From: Desulfocapsaceae bacterium
GTDB taxonomy: Bacteria > Desulfobacterota > Desulfobulbia > Desulfobulbales > Desulfocapsaceae
Direction: 5' to 3'
NCBI GenBank assembly: GCA_028697885.1
Contig: JAQVER010000029.1
Coordinates: forward strand, 1-40,178
DNA: 40,178 bases
Shown: positions 16,879 to 24,351 of the stretch, piece after piece
Layout: each line of letters begins with the position of its first letter
Numbering within the stretch: the stretch's first letter is position 1
Translations under genes and position numbers: made by a program
Notes under the pieces: generated by a model
Told to the model about the DNA's origin: nothing
What the model saw: only the letters and a program-made list of their open reading frames with translations
Database searches by the model: none

Positions 16879-17112
16879 ATGAAGATTACGACCATGATGA
16901 AGATTGCCGCTGCCAAAGAGCAGGCCGCTGCCGGGGTGGATTTCTCCCCCCGGACCGGTGCCCTTTGCCCCTGGTGCGAGAAGAAAAGCCGGATCTACCG
17001 GACGCTGCCCTGGGAGGATGCCACCCGCATCCGCTATCACCTGTGCGAAAATGGCAAATGTCCCCTGGCCACCATGCGGGCATCGATCAAATCAATCGAG
17101 ATGGATAAGTAA
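16879..17112 (+). CDS. Ogr/Delta-like zinc-finger late-gene activator
   Basis: Seventy-seven residues with a zinc finger formed by Cys30, Cys33, Cys56 and Cys61 (CPWCEKKSRIYR, then IRYHLCENGKC). This layout is that of P2 Ogr and P4 Delta, which bind a dyad about 55 bp upstream of late promoters and recruit RNA polymerase. It starts one base after the terminase stop. A matching dyad is found 4.7 kb downstream before the head operon. Alternatively it could be a general zinc-ribbon protein, but the IRYHxC pattern favours Ogr. Confidence 0.7.
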   Translation: MKITTMMKIAAAKEQAAAGVDFSPRTGALCPWCEKKSRIYRTLPWEDATRIRYHLCENGKCPLATMRASIKSIEMDK

Positions 17113-17122
17113 GGAGGAGTCC

Positions 17123-17512
17123 ATGAAAAACCAGAGCAAACCAATGAGAATCGTCAACGAGCCGGTGCTGGGTGGTTCCGGACGCAGCGGCAATCCTGGT
17201 TGGGTGTACACCTGCGACGATGGCCGGGATTACAGCCGGTCACAGCTGGCCAAGATTGTCGGGATCACCGGCCAGCAGATTTCTGAGCGGCTGGCCATCT
17301 ATGGTTGGCAGTCTCCCAGGATATTGCAGAGCAAAGAGGCATACAAGGAACAAAGAATGGCGGAAACCAGGGCCAGGCAGGCAGCAAGTCGGGCAGAAAA
17401 TAACGGCGGCAACGAAGAATGGAAACGCATGGGCAGCCGTGTTCGGGAGCATAACTTTGCCAGGATCAGGCGTCCGGGAATTTATGAGCGCCAGGTATTG
17501 CGGCATGGGTGA
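17123..17512 (+). CDS. HTH-containing phage protein
   Basis: A 129-residue basic protein with a strong GGAGGAG site. Residues about 35-65 (DGRDYSRSQLAKIVGITGQQ, then ISERLAIYGW) form a helix-turn-helix; the rest is a long basic helix and a basic tail (RVREHNFARIRRPG). It may be a regulator or DNA-binding accessory of the middle operon. No named family. Confidence 0.6.
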   Translation: MKNQSKPMRIVNEPVLGGSGRSGNPGWVYTCDDGRDYSRSQLAKIVGITGQQISERLAIYGWQSPRILQSKEAYKEQRMAETRARQAASRAENNGGNEEWKRMGSRVREHNFARIRRPGIYERQVLRHG

Positions 17513-18458
17513 TCTATCCAGTCTGAGCGGCAAGCCGCGCCATGAAAACCTGAAGAAGCTCAAGCCGTTGGGTGTATGGGAACGCCAACAGTTGGCCTTG
17601 GAGAAAGGCACAGTCAAGAAAGTGGCAATTACCAGTCCTGTGGTGGCAGTTGTCGAGATGCCAGGACAAAAGTTTAGACAAAGAACTGGACAAATAGACG
17701 GACAAATAGACATCAAAACTGAACAGGAAAAGGAGAATGACATGTCAACAGCACGGAAGAAAGGAAAGTGCGAACTCTGCCAAAAAAAAGGATTGATTAC
17801 GATAATCGAAGGAAAGCAATGCTGTGCCACCTGTGAGCATCTCAGGAGAAATGCCAAACTGCGGGGGGGGTTGATGCTGGAGCAGTTACGGGAATTTCAT
17901 CCGGAACTGCTGGCTGATCCGGCAGATGGGGAAGTCCTAGGAGAAGATCGACAGGCTTTGAATGCAGAACTGGCCGCGGCCAATAGCCGTATGGTGGTGA
18001 AGTTACGGGAGTTGGAATTAAAAAACAGCAAGCTGCGGGAAGAAAATCTGCAAATCAAGGGAGAACTTGAGGGGCTGCAGGATGAGATTAATGATAGTCT
18101 TCAAATAAAAGCTGATCTTTTCTATTCCCAGTTTAATCTTCTGAAAAGCTTAAAAGAAATCATACTGATTGATGATGGTGCAGGATGCCCCATCGGTGAC
18201 GATAGTGTTTTTCTTCTCGATGATGCCAAGCGCCTGATGTCGGAGCTTGCCACTCTTCGTGACGAAAATACTAGATTGAATTTTTTGTGGGGTAACGTCG
18301 ACCATGCAGGGTTTGTCCATGGTGAAACCCTTACCGCTGAGCGTGTTTCTTCGTGGTCAGATCGTGAGTCTGTCCTCCTGGATCTGGCTCTCGACATCAT
18401 CTCTGGGAAAGTCAGCGGTCTAGGAGCAGATCGTTTGGCTCAACTGCGCGTGGCCTGA
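17505..18458 (+). CDS. zinc-finger coiled-coil phage protein
   Basis: The frame opens with the ATG at 17505, overlapping the previous stop by eight bases, and gives 317 residues. A second start at 17742 has a much better ribosome binding site (AAAGGAGAA) and would give 238 residues beginning just before a zinc knuckle (CELCQ ... CCATCEHL). After that come a helical region and a heptad-rich coiled coil (about 165-210 counted from 17505), then a globular tail. The gene might make two products from two starts. No family recognised. Confidence 0.55.
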   Translation: MGDLSSLSGKPRHENLKKLKPLGVWERQQLALEKGTVKKVAITSPVVAVVEMPGQKFRQRTGQIDGQIDIKTEQEKENDMSTARKKGKCELCQKKGLITIIEGKQCCATCEHLRRNAKLRGGLMLEQLREFHPELLADPADGEVLGEDRQALNAELAAANSRMVVKLRELELKNSKLREENLQIKGELEGLQDEINDSLQIKADLFYSQFNLLKSLKEIILIDDGAGCPIGDDSVFLLDDAKRLMSELATLRDENTRLNFLWGNVDHAGFVHGETLTAERVSSWSDRESVLLDLALDIISGKVSGLGADRLAQLRVA

Positions 18459-18459
18459 G

Positions 18460-18684
18460 ATGAGTCAGGCGCTTGTGTATGCCCAGCTGCATCTCAACCG
18501 GGCGGTCTGGGCAATGAATGATGAATATAACGGCAAGAAGTATGATCCGGCGGATAACAAAGGTCTGACCAGGGAGAGATACATCTCCTCGCAGATCAAA
18601 GAGGCAATGGACGAACTGCGCAAAGCTGCCAAAGAGTACCCTCACCAGATCTCACTTTTTGCCTGTATCGAGGATAAAACATGA
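18460..18684 (+). CDS. small phage protein
   Basis: Seventy-four residues, helical and charged, with the patterns AVWAMNDEYNGKKYDPA and SSQIKEAMDELRKAAKEY. It lies two bases after the previous stop and overlaps the methyltransferase start by ATGA. Function unknown. Confidence 0.5.
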   Translation: MSQALVYAQLHLNRAVWAMNDEYNGKKYDPADNKGLTRERYISSQIKEAMDELRKAAKEYPHQISLFACIEDKT

Positions 18685-20372
18685 CCAGAGCAATTCCAAA
18701 ACTGCAGCCTGGACTTTTCGACGAACTTATCATCGACAACTTTGCCGGGGGCGGTGGTGCCAGTACCGGCATTGAGATGGCGCTGGGACGGGCGGTCGAT
18801 ATAGCCATCAATCATGATGGCGAGGCAGTGGCGATGCACATGGCGAACCATCCATACACGACTCACTATTGCGAGGATGTGTGGACCGTTGATCCCTGCC
18901 AGATCGTCAAGGGCCGTCCTGTTGGTTTGGCCTGGTTCTCTCCTGACTGCAAACATTTTTCCAAGGCCAAAGGCGGAAAGCCGGTGGCCCGCAAGATCCG
19001 GGGACTGGCCTGGGTGGTTGTCCGCTATGCGCAGAAGGTGCGGCCCCGGGTGATCATGCTGGAGAATGTCGAGGAGTTCCAGGACTGGGGGCCACTGGTC
19101 CATGTGTGCGATGATTCCGGTCATAAAAAAATGGATGTCGCTGGCCATCCGGTTATGATGCCCTGCGGCGTAAACAAAGGAAAAACCTTTTATCTCTGGG
19201 TGTCGCGTCTGGAAAGGCTTGGCTACCGGGTGGAATGGAAAGAGCTGCGGGCCTGCGATTACGGCGCCCCGACTATCCGCAAGCGCTTATTCCTCGTTGC
19301 CCGTTGTGACGGCCTGCCCATTGTCTGGCCGGAACCTACCCACGGGGATCCGAAAAGCGAGGCAGTGAAAAAAGGGAAGCTGCAGCCATGGCGCACGGCA
19401 GCGGATTGCATCGACTGGAGTATACCGGCCCCGTCGATTTTTGAGCGGAAAAGGCCTCTGGCTGATGCCACCATGCGCCGGATCGCCAAAGGGATCATGC
19501 GCTATGTGGTCAATAATCCGGATCCGTTTATCGTGCCGCTTACCCATCATGGAGAAAGAAGGACCAATGATATAAATGAACCGCTGCCAACGATCACAGC
19601 GGCCCATCGTGGAGAACTGGCCATGGTGGTGCCTGTATGCACCGAACATGCCAACGCCTCATCTCCCCGCTGCATGCCGGCAGACGAACCGCTGCGGACA
19701 ATATGCGCCAGCACCAAGGGCGGCCATCATGCCTTGATTGAGGCCTTTCTTGCCAAACATAACGGTAAGTCGGTAGGGTCCGGGACGGATGAACCAGCAA
19801 CCACCATCACCGGCAAAAGCAAGGACTCCCTGGTCACTGCCCATCTTGTCCGGCAATTCGGGCAGAGTGTCGGCTCCTCTCCGGTGGATCCGGTAGGAAC
19901 AATCACCTCGGGTGGGCTCGGAAAGACCGGATTGGTCACCTCGCACCTGGTGAAACTGCGCGGCACCTGCCGGGATGGTCAGGAGGTCACAAGGCCCATG
20001 CCGACCATCACCGCTTCCGGCACCCATGTCGGAGAGGTGCGGGCCTTCCTCCTGAAATATTACGGCAGCGACCAGGATCCGCAGTTGTTGGACCCGCTGC
20101 ACACCATCACCACCAAAGACCGCTTCGGCCTGGTAACTGTTAGCGGGGAGCAATACAGGATCGTGGATATCGGTCTGCGTATGCTGTCCCCCAGGGAGCT
20201 ATTCCGGGCCCAGGGGTTTGACGACAGCTATATCATCGATCTACTCTACAACGGCAAGCCGCTGACCAAAACGGCCCAGGTGCGGATGTGTGGAAACTCT
20301 GTCTCTCAATATCCTGCTGCTGCTCTGGTCCGAGCGAATGTGCAAATTCAATCTGCCAGGATGGTTGTGTGA
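18681..20372 (+). CDS. C5-cytosine DNA methyltransferase with repeat-built recognition region
   Basis: A 563-residue enzyme that transfers methyl from SAM to cytosine C5. Motif I is DNFAGGGGASTG (19-30). The catalytic Cys is Cys90 in SPDCKHFS, a variant of the usual PCQ. Motif VI is ENVEEF (128-133), and the C-terminal motifs are SPRELFRAQGF and GNSVSQYPAAA. Between about 299 and 488 there are six copies of a 35-residue unit of the form (D/N)EPLxTITA...GxLVTxHLV where the target recognition domain is normally found. The gene overlaps the previous one by four bases. It presumably shields phage DNA from host restriction. Target sequence unknown. Confidence 0.88.
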   Translation: MTRAIPKLQPGLFDELIIDNFAGGGGASTGIEMALGRAVDIAINHDGEAVAMHMANHPYTTHYCEDVWTVDPCQIVKGRPVGLAWFSPDCKHFSKAKGGKPVARKIRGLAWVVVRYAQKVRPRVIMLENVEEFQDWGPLVHVCDDSGHKKMDVAGHPVMMPCGVNKGKTFYLWVSRLERLGYRVEWKELRACDYGAPTIRKRLFLVARCDGLPIVWPEPTHGDPKSEAVKKGKLQPWRTAADCIDWSIPAPSIFERKRPLADATMRRIAKGIMRYVVNNPDPFIVPLTHHGERRTNDINEPLPTITAAHRGELAMVVPVCTEHANASSPRCMPADEPLRTICASTKGGHHALIEAFLAKHNGKSVGSGTDEPATTITGKSKDSLVTAHLVRQFGQSVGSSPVDPVGTITSGGLGKTGLVTSHLVKLRGTCRDGQEVTRPMPTITASGTHVGEVRAFLLKYYGSDQDPQLLDPLHTITTKDRFGLVTVSGEQYRIVDIGLRMLSPRELFRAQGFDDSYIIDLLYNGKPLTKTAQVRMCGNSVSQYPAAALVRANVQIQSARMVV

Positions 20373-20463
20373 AATGATAGCTTGGTTGAAGCGGTTGCGG
20401 GGGTATTGATTGAATTAAAAAGGCGGTGCGCCAGCCTGACTGAATACGCACCTAAGCTTTAAA

Positions 20464-20613
20464 TTACACCTTTGCCAGTATGAGTGCTGCCACCAATGCT
20501 AGTGAGAATGCGATAGCAGGTGTGAATGAAACAGCCAAGGCTGTATACAAAGCACAAAATGCTCCTAATCTCAGATGTAAGCTTGCTGAACCTGTTAATA
20601 TTGGTTTTGCCAT
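20464..20613 (-). CDS. 49-residue hydrophobic membrane protein
   Basis: A short gene on the strand opposite to the late operon. GGAG sits six bases before the ATG at 20613. The protein has a polar N-terminus, then two hydrophobic helices (about 18-31 and 33-47) with a short turn, ending in Lys-Val. It may start at 20625 with four extra residues. It resembles small toxins or accessory membrane peptides in size and shape but no family is recognised. It is the last gene of the minus-strand island containing the toxin-antitoxin pair. Confidence 0.5.
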   Translation of the reverse strand: MAKPILTGSASLHLRLGAFCALYTALAVSFTPAIAFSLALVAALILAKV

Positions 20614-20786
20614 AGGCTTCTCCATTTTTTAACATGTAGCCCCAGTCTTTCAGAATGCCAAGGCATAGGGCTGAGTTCAGACTTTTGCTGGATTTTTTTA
20701 CATCTTCCGCCTTCTGGGCACCAGCAAACCTTGGCGGACTCTCTTGCAAATTAAGCAGCTTTTTAAACGTATATCAGAAAATTATC

Positions 20787-21314
20787 TTAAGCAGTGCAAC
20801 AATTTTCAACTTGCATCCATTCTTGTGGGTTAAGGCTGATAGCGTGAGGTTTTTTTATTTCCTTTCGTTTTTGTGGAAGCTCTTTAAATAGGTCTAGGAT
20901 TGTCGGTGGGCATTCGCGGATGCCGACAATCTCATTTATAGATGATAAAAATATTGATCTAAGCAGCCTGTCATTTCCCTCTCCAATAGGTGCTTTTTCA
21001 TTTTCCCAACGCGATACTATTGAGTCGGAAACACCAAGAATTCTAGCAAGGTCTTTGGCCTTGAGGCGTAGCTCTTTCCTGAGAAACATTATCTCTTTTG
21101 GACGGAGCAGCGCCTTGTTCTCTGTGCAGATGTGAAATCCAATAATTCTATGTAGCTTTTGCGGGCTGGGGATAGCTGCAAAGTCTTCTCCGCATTTTTC
21201 ACAATGATATTGAGTTATCCCTAGCAGGACAACGTCAAGCCCGCATTCGTTGTAATTGTAAGGTTGGTCCTTAATAACTGTAAGTGGATCTCCACAAACA
21301 TAACAATTTTCCAT
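20787..21314 (-). CDS. MqsA-family antitoxin (zinc finger + HTH)
   Basis: A 175-residue protein. The N-terminal zinc domain has CYVCG and CEKCG pairs, and the C-terminal half has an HTH of the MqsA type (LRLKAKDLARILGVSDSIVS, then RWENEKAPIGE). It would neutralise the toxin encoded just upstream and repress the pair's promoter. I chose the ATG at 21314, preceded by GGTGA; the ATG at 21326 is an alternative. A 16-base inverted repeat lies between the two genes. Base composition is AT-rich compared with the phage core, suggesting acquired cargo that may stabilise the prophage. Confidence 0.82.
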   Translation of the reverse strand: MENCYVCGDPLTVIKDQPYNYNECGLDVVLLGITQYHCEKCGEDFAAIPSPQKLHRIIGFHICTENKALLRPKEIMFLRKELRLKAKDLARILGVSDSIVSRWENEKAPIGEGNDRLLRSIFLSSINEIVGIRECPPTILDLFKELPQKRKEIKKPHAISLNPQEWMQVENCCTA

Positions 21315-21329
21315 TTTATTCACCATGTA

Positions 21330-21345
21330 GCGTTCATTTTAACGC
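21330..21345. promoter_or_regulatory. inverted repeat GCGTT-N6-AACGC between toxin and antitoxin genes
   Basis: A short perfect dyad immediately upstream of the antitoxin start. It could be an operator for the HTH antitoxin or a small mRNA hairpin that sets the toxin-antitoxin ratio. Confidence 0.4.
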
Positions 21346-21373
21346 GAGTGACAACCTTTCCTCTGTGGATTTC

Positions 21374-21682
21374 TTATCCGAGGACGGTAATGATTACAGC
21401 ACTGTAATGATTTGCTATTGCTATAACAACAGACCCTGTGTCACCATCAAGGTCATTGCCTTCAAACGTATATTTCCAATTTTTAGCAAAGTCATTGAAC
21501 TCACTTGATTGAGCATGACCATGTGTCAATATGAATTGTACGTCCTGAATTGTATAGTTCCTTTCTTTCATTCGTTGTTTTGCGTGTTTGGAAATGATTA
21601 GAACCTTTCCAGTTTCAACGATATCTCGAATGAAGGACTCTACGTCTTTTTTAGATAATTCTTTTGTTGAATCAAATCTCAT
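21374..21682 (-). CDS. DUF4258-family toxin
   Basis: A 102-residue protein with the DUF4258 signature (SKHAKQRMKERNYTIQDVQF), a basic helix that in related RelE/BrnT-like toxins contributes the active site, followed by beta strands (WKYTFEGNDLDGDTGSVVIA). Such proteins pair with MqsA-type antitoxins as ribonuclease-like toxins. Toxin first, antitoxin second is the MqsRA arrangement. The ATG at 21682 is six bases after a -10 box, so the message would start at the first codon. Activity is family inference. Confidence 0.75.
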   Translation of the reverse strand: MRFDSTKELSKKDVESFIRDIVETGKVLIISKHAKQRMKERNYTIQDVQFILTHGHAQSSEFNDFAKNWKYTFEGNDLDGDTGSVVIAIANHYSAVIITVLG

Positions 21683-21688
21683 ATTAAA

Positions 21689-21718
21689 TATATATGAACA
21701 AACATGAAGTAAAGTCAA
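21689..21718 (-). promoter_or_regulatory. promoter of the toxin-antitoxin operon
   Basis: On the minus strand TTGACT (21718-21713), 18-bp spacer and TATATA (21694-21689). The predicted start falls on the toxin ATG, giving a leaderless toxin message. Confidence 0.55.
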
Positions 21719-21839
21719 GTTTTATTCCACCTCCTTTTCAAAAACAACTGGCCACATTCATTTTCCCAACCCCGTCTCTTTTTTCCCCTCCCGGCAAAAT
21801 TCCTCTATATAAATGCAAGGCCTGTGCCAGTGCAAAAAT

Positions 21840-21877
21840 GTTAGTACCACTATTAGCGTTTTACTACTGGTAGCAAC
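21840..21877 (+). promoter_or_regulatory. dyad GTTAGTACCA-N18-TGGTAGCAAC, candidate Ogr-like activator site
   Basis: Two ten-base arms, eight of ten paired, are centred at 21858. A TATAGC box (21901-21906) implies a start near 21913, so the dyad centre would be at about -55, the known position of Ogr/Delta sites in P2-type late promoters. This region is otherwise without genes from 21719 to 21958. Confidence 0.45.
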
Positions 21878-21910
21878 GACCTCCTGTTAAATACACCACA
21901 TATAGCATAT

Positions 21911-21954
21911 TTTCCTTGCAGATGATGATTGTCCTCAAATCAACCGCAAGGAAA
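21911..21954 (+). promoter_or_regulatory. hairpin sequestering the ribosome binding site of the first late gene
   Basis: TTTCCTTGC (21911-21919) pairs perfectly with GCAAGGAAA (21946-21954). The right arm contains the AAGGAAAG ribosome binding site of the gene starting at 21959. If the promoter start is near 21913, the mRNA would begin with this hairpin. Confidence 0.5.
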
Positions 21955-21958
21955 GATT

Positions 21959-22180
21959 ATGACCGAACAAGAAATTCTTGACCGTCTGGCGCTCTATCTC
22001 AAGGCTGAGGCCGCTGTCCTGGAAGGGAACCAGTCCTATTCGGTTGGGGGTTCCACTTACAACCGTGCCGACCTGGGGCAGATCAGGTCTGAGATCACCC
22101 GTCTGCGTCAGGAGTTGAAAATAGCTCAGAACGGCGGATCCTACGGCTGCCAGCCTGTGGTCTTCGGTGGCCGTCGATGA
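21959..22180 (+). CDS. gpW/DUF6148-like head-tail joining protein
   Basis: Seventy-three residues in the pattern of DUF6148/gpW head-tail connector proteins: a helix (EILDRLALYLKAEAAVLEG), a beta turn with GGSTYNRADL and a second helix (QIRSEITRLRQELKIA). It sits first in the late operon directly before the portal gene, with a four-base overlap, where lambda has gpW. It should join the portal ring to the tail after packaging. Confidence 0.72.
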   Translation: MTEQEILDRLALYLKAEAAVLEGNQSYSVGGSTYNRADLGQIRSEITRLRQELKIAQNGGSYGCQPVVFGGRR

Positions 22181-23751
22181 TCTCCGTCCGCAAGGTTTAT
22201 GACACCTATTCGTCCCTGGTCGGAGGTATGCTGTCGCTGATCGCGCCGGTCAGGGCCGCTCGTTTCCGTTTTGGCCGTGATCTCTACCGCTCATACCTGT
22301 CCGGATCCATCTCCGGGCCGGACCAGAATTTCCGCCCCCGTCTCCGGTCCGCCGATGCCGAGGTCAAGTCCGCCTCCAAGCTGACCTCTGCCCGCTGCCG
22401 GGACCAGTACCGCAACAACTCGCTGATCTCCGGCGGTATCGAGCGCATCTGCAACAACGTGGTGCGTACCGGCATCTATCCGCAATTCCTCTTTCGTGAT
22501 AACGCCGGCAAGTTCGACCGCAAGACCAATACCTCCTGGGAAAAGATGTTCCGCCGCTGGTCCATTTACTGCGACTCCACCGGCCATGACAGCTACGGGG
22601 CCATGCAGACTATCGGTCTTCGTCATATGTGGTTCGACGGCCAGTATCTGATCCATCGGGTCTATGACGATTCGCTGCCCGGCATCGTGCCGCTGCGCCT
22701 GGAGCTGATTGAGTGTTCCCAACTCGATGCCCTGGTTGACGGCATCCTGTCCAACGGCAACACCGCCCGCAAGGGGGTTGAGTACGACGACAACGGAAGG
22801 CCGCTGTTCTATCACATCCTCGATCACCATCCCGGCGATTATATCGGCTACGGATCATACGGCCAGTCGCGCCGGATCCCGGCAACCGAGATAATCCACG
22901 TCTGGGAACGGGACATGATCAGCCAATATTCCGGCATCTCCTGGCTATCCGCCGTGGTCCTTGAAGGCTACCGCATGGACGAATTCCGCCATATCACCCA
23001 GGACACCGCCCGCGCCCAGGCCATCTTTGCCTATTTCCTCAAATCATCGATCCCCGGTTTCAACCTGGGGGCAGGGCTTCCGGCAGGCGGGCAGACTACT
23101 CCTTTTACGCCCGCCTCTACCGGCGCTGCTGCTGATTCCCCCCTCAGCCTCAACTCCACCGTCATCCAGAATCTGCCATCCGGTACCGAGGTGCAGTCAT
23201 TTGCTCCCACCAGTCCAGGAGATAACTACGAGCCATTCGTCAAGGACTCCCAGCGCTGGCAGTCGGCGGGACTCGGCATGTCCTTTGAGGCCTATGCCAA
23301 CAATTATACCGATGCCTCCTACGCCTCTTCCCGTTCCGGATCTCTGGAAGAACGCCTGTCTTATCAAGGGCAGCAACAGTTTCTGGAAGAGAAAGTCAAC
23401 CGCCGGGTCATCGGCTGGTTTGTCGAGGCCGCCTGGCTGGCCTGGATGAATCCTATGCCTATGCCTGGCTATGCCCGCGACCCCCTGCGCTATCACGAGA
23501 TGGCCGCAGGTCAGATGCCTGGCTGGACCTGGGTTGATCCAAATAATGATGCCAAGGCCGCTGAAAAGCGGATCGAATTGGTTATTGGAACCCACACTGA
23601 TGAAAACGCCCAGCGCGGTCTGGTCTTCAGCGATACCGTCGAGACCCAGCTTGAGGAAGAGGAACAGCTGATCAAACTTTTTGAAATGCGCAACAAACGC
23701 CTAAAACTCCAGGAGTCGACCAATGGTCCCACAAAATCAGCAACAAATTGA
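22177..23751 (+). CDS. portal protein (lambda family)
   Basis: A 524-residue portal of the lambda gpB type, forming the ring through which DNA enters and leaves the head. The beginning (RAARFRFGRDLYRSY ... SARCRDQYRNNSLISGGIER) and the central SYASSRSGSLEERLSYQ segment follow the family. The middle contains a flexible Pro/Ser/Thr stretch. The protease gene overlaps its end by 29 bases. Length is normal for the family. The match is strong. Confidence 0.9.
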   Translation: MISVRKVYDTYSSLVGGMLSLIAPVRAARFRFGRDLYRSYLSGSISGPDQNFRPRLRSADAEVKSASKLTSARCRDQYRNNSLISGGIERICNNVVRTGIYPQFLFRDNAGKFDRKTNTSWEKMFRRWSIYCDSTGHDSYGAMQTIGLRHMWFDGQYLIHRVYDDSLPGIVPLRLELIECSQLDALVDGILSNGNTARKGVEYDDNGRPLFYHILDHHPGDYIGYGSYGQSRRIPATEIIHVWERDMISQYSGISWLSAVVLEGYRMDEFRHITQDTARAQAIFAYFLKSSIPGFNLGAGLPAGGQTTPFTPASTGAAADSPLSLNSTVIQNLPSGTEVQSFAPTSPGDNYEPFVKDSQRWQSAGLGMSFEAYANNYTDASYASSRSGSLEERLSYQGQQQFLEEKVNRRVIGWFVEAAWLAWMNPMPMPGYARDPLRYHEMAAGQMPGWTWVDPNNDAKAAEKRIELVIGTHTDENAQRGLVFSDTVETQLEEEEQLIKLFEMRNKRLKLQESTNGPTKSATN

Positions 23752-24334
23752 AACCGCCCTCCGTTCGGTCGGCATCCATCACGGCATGTGGGCAAGATCG
23801 GCCAGCCTGCAGCGTGCGGCTTCCGGTGATTCTGCCGGCACGGATGGCATGGAATGGGTGCTGTCCACCGAGCTGCCGGCCATGGTCTTCGACTGGGAGC
23901 GCTGGGAGTTCGTCAACGAGATCCTGCTGGCCGACGGCATGATGGTCCCGGCTGTCGGTAAGGTGCCGCTGCTCGATTCCCATAACCGCAATTCGGCCAA
24001 GGATGTCCTGGGTCATGTCCGCGACTTTACCGCCGCAAAGACAGGAGGCTATGCGGGCCGCAACGGCAAGGTCCATTTCGCCGCCGATGCCGACAGCCAG
24101 GTGATCAAGCAGAAGGTGGAAGATGGCCACATCACCGACGGATCCGTCGGCTATCAGGTGCTCAGTTCGATCTGGGTCCCGGAAGGAACAGAAGTATCCA
24201 TTGATGGCAGACTCTTCACCGGCCCCGTCAAGGTCAGCCGGACCTGGAGCCTGAAAGAATTTTCCATCACCCCCATAGGCGCGGACGTGCTTGCCAAAGT
24301 GCGGATGCTGTGCGGCACCACGCCGCGTAAATAA
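23723..24334 (+). CDS. HK97-like prohead protease
   Basis: A 203-residue maturation protease that should cut the capsid and scaffold. Candidate catalytic residues are His87 in LLDSHNR and Ser141 in the family pattern GSVGY; the conserved EFSITPIGAD motif follows near residue 180. It starts inside the portal gene end, as usual in this module. Catalytic assignments are by motif only. Confidence 0.83.
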   Translation: MVPQNQQQIETALRSVGIHHGMWARSASLQRAASGDSAGTDGMEWVLSTELPAMVFDWERWEFVNEILLADGMMVPAVGKVPLLDSHNRNSAKDVLGHVRDFTAAKTGGYAGRNGKVHFAADADSQVIKQKVEDGHITDGSVGYQVLSSIWVPEGTEVSIDGRLFTGPVKVSRTWSLKEFSITPIGADVLAKVRMLCGTTPRK

Positions 24335-24351
24335 AACAAGGAGCAAGAAAA

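Noticed and set aside
20459..20749. Longer 96-codon minus-strand frame over the 49-residue gene
   Set aside because: It starts with TTG without a ribosome binding site, and the overlapping shorter frame has a better signal and a membrane-like peptide.
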